Source: Chelativorans sp. ZYF759 (lineage in GTDB: Bacteria > Pseudomonadota > Alphaproteobacteria > Rhizobiales > Rhizobiaceae). Taken from it: a DNA stretch of 64,000 nucleotides. A model generated the notes under the pieces. That model made no database searches and was not told the origin of the DNA. It saw only the letters and a program-made list of their open reading frames with translations. A program made the translations under genes and the position numbers. This document shows positions 61,156-64,000 of this stretch, one piece after another (the stretch's first letter is position 1; every line of letters begins with the position of its first letter). Location: contig NZ_WVVV01000001.1 in NCBI RefSeq assembly GCF_012911015.1, positions 62,001-126,000 on the forward strand, in the 5' to 3' direction.

Positions 61156-64000
61156 GTGCAGGTGCGAATACCCGATCCCGACACACCGAGCGAGACCCGG
61201 GGGCACATCGGCCGCGCACGCCGCACCTACAACCGGTGGGTGGCCAACGAGACACTTGAGGATTTCGCGCTTCGCTATACGGCGCGACGTGCCCGAAAGT
61301 GGTCGATGGGTCGGGTCGCGAACACGGCGATAGGCTCTATCTCATTCCTCGCCCTGGAAGTCATCGGGGCCGCCCTAACCATCGCCTATGGGTTCGACAA
61401 CGCCGTTCTTGCGATCCTGATCGTTGGCGCGGTGCTTTTCCTGACGGGCCTGCCGATAAGCATTCACGCGGCCCGGACCGGCGTGGATATCGACCTGCTG
61501 ACGAGGGGCGCGGGCTTCGGCTATATCGGGTCCACCGTCACCTCCCTCATCTATGCGAGTTTCACCTTCATCTTCTTCGCGCTCGAGGCTGCAATCCTCA
61601 GCCAGGCGCTGGAATTGTGGCTCGGCATTCCGCTGTGGGTCGGCTACCTCCTCAATGCACTGATCGTCATACCGCTGGTGACCCACGGCTTCGCGCGCAT
61701 CGGAACCTTCCAGAAGTGGAGTCAGCCCTTCTGGGTCGTTCTGCACCTGACGCCCTTCGTGGCCTTGATATGGCTCGGCGTGGACTGGCAGCCCTGGATC
61801 AGCCATGCCGGCCGCATGGGCGGCGATACCATCGATCCGGTGCTGGTCGCCGCGGCCGCAGGCGTAGGCTTTGCGCTGATGGCGCAGATCGGCGAGCAGG
61901 TGGACTTCCTGCGCTTCCTGCCCGAACCGAAAACCCGTCGCGAGAAGCTGAACTGGTGGGTGGCGCTGCTGACCGCTGGCCCCGGCTGGGCCGTTCTCGG
62001 CACGCTGAAGATGCTGGCCGGGTCGTTTCTTGCCGTGCTGCTGCTCCAAAACGGCGTCCCGACATCGGAGGCAATCGAGCCGACGAAGATGTACCTGGCC
62101 GTCTATGAGATGATCGTCGCTCCGGAGATCGCCCTCCTTCTGACGGTGCTCTTCGTCATCCTTTCGCAACTGAAGATCAACGTCACCAACGCCTATGCCG
62201 GCTCGATCGCCTGGTCCAACTTCTTCTCCCGCCTGACGCACAGCCATCCGGGCCGGGTGGTCTGGCTGGTCTTCAACGTCGTCATTGCCCTGATGTTGAT
62301 GGAGTTCGGTGTTTTCGGCGCCCTCGAGAGCACCTTGAGCTTCTACGGGCACGTCGCCACTGCCTGGATCGCCGCCATTACGGCGGATCTTGTCATCAAC
62401 CGGCCACTGGGCCTGCGCCCGGCCCGGATGGAATTCCGGCGTGCGCATCTCTGCGACATCAATCCCGTGGGTACGGGCGGCACGCTCCTGGCCAGCGTTT
62501 GCTCGCTGCTGATCTACATGGGACTGCTGGGAGAGACGGTCGCGGCGTTCTCCAGCTTCGTGGCACTCGGTATCCCCTTCGTCGCTTGCCCGCTAATCGC
62601 CCATGCCACGAAGGGGCGCTACTATCTTTCCGGCCACCCGCCGATCGACGCGGGCAATGCGCACCCGGCCGAATGCGGATGCCACATCTGCGATCACGCA
62701 TTCGATGCCGAGGACATGGTCTCCTGTCCGCACCACCGCGCATCAATCTGCTCGCTGTGCTGTGCGCTGGAATTGCGGTGCGACGACGCATGCCGGCCCG
62801 ATGCCACGGTCCAGAGCCAGTATGCGCGCTTCGCTTCGGCCATCCTGCCGCCTAGTCTGGCGCGGTTTCATTCCTCCCGCTATGCACATTTCGCGGCCGT
62901 CTTCGGCACCTTCATGCTTCTCGTGGGGATCATCCTGCTCCTCGTCTATCAACAGGCGATCCAGGCGGCGCCGGGCGACGACAGGACGCTCGCACAGTCG
63001 CTCGGCTTCGCCTTCGGGCTGATCGCCATGGTGGCGGGCGTGGTTGCCTGGCTCCAGACACTCGCGCGCGAAAGCCAGCAGCTCGCCAGCAGCGAGCGCG
63101 AGCGCCAGACGCGGCGTCTCATGGCCGAAATCCGCGCCCATCGCCGCACCGATGCCGAGCTGCAGCGGGCCAAGGAACGCGCCGAGGCAGCCAATGATGC
63201 CAAGCGCCGCTACGTCGCCGGAATGAGCCACGAGCTGCGCACGCCACTCAATGCCATTCTGGGCTATGCCCAGTTGCTGGAGCATGATCCAACGCTGCCG
63301 AGCCGACGCCGGCCGGCCCTGCAGGTGATCCGGCGTTCGTCGGAACACCTTGCCGATCTCATCGAAAGCCTGCTCGACATCTCCAAGATCGAGGCGGGCA
63401 AGCTGGAGATCCACCGCGCGGAATGCGGCCTGCGCGACCTGATCGAGCAACTGGTGGCGACGTTCGAGATGGAAGCGCGCGATCGCGGCATAACGTTTCA
63501 TCTCTCCATCGATCCACGGGTCCCGAGCGTCGTCTATGCCGATGCGCGCCGTCTGCGGCAGATCCTGATGAACCTGCTCTCAAATGCAGTCCGCTATACG
63601 CAGGCAGGTCATGTCCGCTTCGCGGTCGCCTATCGCAACGAAGTCGCTACTTTCGTCGTCGAGGACACAGGCGTCGGCATCCCCGCGGAGGCTCACGCGC
63701 GAATTTTCGAGCCGTTCGTGCGCCTGCAGGAAGGCAGTCGCGCTGTGCCCGGCACCGGCCTGGGCCTGACCATTTCCAAGCTTCTGGTCGAGATTCTGGG
63801 TGGTGACCTCGCCTTCGACAGCGAGCCTGGCCAGGGTTCCACCTTTCGCGTCCGCCTGATGCTGCCGCGCGTCGACCAGGCAACGCCCGTCAAGGTGATG
63901 CGGCGCATCTACGGCTACAAGGGCCGCAGGCGCACGATCATGATCGTTGACGACAACGCCGAACACCGAACCCTTCTGGAAGACGCGCTGCGCCCGGTCG
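61156..64000 (+). CDS. NCS1-type permease - cysteine-rich - hybrid histidine kinase fusion (3' truncated)
   Basis: A frame open from an in-frame stop at 61060-61065 to the window end, at least 948 residues. The start is taken as GTG 61156, preceded by AGGGGGAA. Residues about 30-490 form a polytopic NCS1 (cytosine/purine/allantoin)-like permease with about twelve helices. Residues 507-546 hold nine cysteines (507, 509, 512, 524, 532, 535, 536, 542, 546). Two further helices follow, then a coiled coil, the kinase H-box MSHELRTPLNAILGY with His692, N-box LMNLLSNAVRYT, G-boxes EDTGVGIP and GTGLGLT, and the start of a receiver domain (IVDDN, Asp932/933). It is divergent from the urt/fmd operon and presumably senses its substrate. 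Confidence 0.85.
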   Translation, partial: MQVRIPDPDTPSETRGHIGRARRTYNRWVANETLEDFALRYTARRARKWSMGRVANTAIGSISFLALEVIGAALTIAYGFDNAVLAILIVGAVLFLTGLPISIHAARTGVDIDLLTRGAGFGYIGSTVTSLIYASFTFIFFALEAAILSQALELWLGIPLWVGYLLNALIVIPLVTHGFARIGTFQKWSQPFWVVLHLTPFVALIWLGVDWQPWISHAGRMGGDTIDPVLVAAAAGVGFALMAQIGEQVDFLRFLPEPKTRREKLNWWVALLTAGPGWAVLGTLKMLAGSFLAVLLLQNGVPTSEAIEPTKMYLAVYEMIVAPEIALLLTVLFVILSQLKINVTNAYAGSIAWSNFFSRLTHSHPGRVVWLVFNVVIALMLMEFGVFGALESTLSFYGHVATAWIAAITADLVINRPLGLRPARMEFRRAHLCDINPVGTGGTLLASVCSLLIYMGLLGETVAAFSSFVALGIPFVACPLIAHATKGRYYLSGHPPIDAGNAHPAECGCHICDHAFDAEDMVSCPHHRASICSLCCALELRCDDACRPDATVQSQYARFASAILPPSLARFHSSRYAHFAAVFGTFMLLVGIILLLVYQQAIQAAPGDDRTLAQSLGFAFGLIAMVAGVVAWLQTLARESQQLASSERERQTRRLMAEIRAHRRTDAELQRAKERAEAANDAKRRYVAGMSHELRTPLNAILGYAQLLEHDPTLPSRRRPALQVIRRSSEHLADLIESLLDISKIEAGKLEIHRAECGLRDLIEQLVATFEMEARDRGITFHLSIDPRVPSVVYADARRLRQILMNLLSNAVRYTQAGHVRFAVAYRNEVATFVVEDTGVGIPAEAHARIFEPFVRLQEGSRAVPGTGLGLTISKLLVEILGGDLAFDSEPGQGSTFRVRLMLPRVDQATPVKVMRRIYGYKGRRRTIMIVDDNAEHRTLLEDALRPV

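Overview
The window is a GC-rich alphaproteobacterial chromosome segment. It most resembles a Hyphomicrobiales (Rhizobiales) bacterium of the Phyllobacteriaceae type (Mesorhizobium/Nitratireductor-like). This inference rests on protein-level resemblance of IleS, RpsU, the HisS-HisZ-HisG set, the MipA-like protein and the RirA-type iron control. A fused glycine/sarcosine/dimethylglycine methyltransferase suggests a salt-exposed lifestyle. No phage genes, insertion sequences or CRISPR arrays were seen. The first and last genes run off the window.

Layout. 1-11.5 kb: housekeeping genes, namely the ribF tail, a MipA/OmpV-like outer membrane protein, ileS, a lipoprotein, tadA, an rluB-type pseudouridine synthase, rsmD, a catalytic plus non-catalytic M16 peptidase pair and a patatin-like hydrolase. 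11.5-15.4 kb: a PuuB-like amine oxidoreductase, an orphan NarL-type response regulator, a small membrane protein, proC and a small HTH-like protein. 15.4-20.8 kb: a surface-polysaccharide region with an O-antigen-ligase-like protein and GT2 on the minus strand, divergent from an overlapping GT4-WecG-DUF6492 operon. 20.9-31.3 kb: rpsU, a class III aminotransferase, the glycine betaine synthesis fusion, fumC, doxX, the hisS-hisZ-hisG operon and an EF-hand protein. 31.7-40.2 kb: tRNA-Phe, then an iron-siderophore uptake locus (AraC regulator, TonB receptor, complete ABC transporter, siderophore-interacting reductase) without siderophore synthesis genes. 40.3-47.2 kb: a phosphohydrolase-like protein, pyruvate carboxylase, rlmE, ppx/gppA and tRNA-Gln(CTG).

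47.4-64 kb is the most interesting part and looks devoted to small nitrogen compounds. A LuxR-type regulator is divergent from a plus-strand operon encoding an N,N-dimethylformamidase-large-subunit-like enzyme, a NitT/TauT-type ABC transporter and a HisD-like protein with altered metal-ligand residues. It converges on a minus-strand cluster urtABCDE-fmdA-fmdB (urea/short-amide ABC importer plus formamidase). That cluster is divergent from a large gene fusing an NCS1-type permease, a cysteine-rich segment and a hybrid histidine kinase. A sigma-54-like promoter precedes urtA, and a 22-bp perfect palindrome separates urtA from urtB. The proposed reading is sensing, import and hydrolysis of amides to formate plus ammonia or amine. 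The substrate of the dimethylformamidase/HisD-like operon is unknown.
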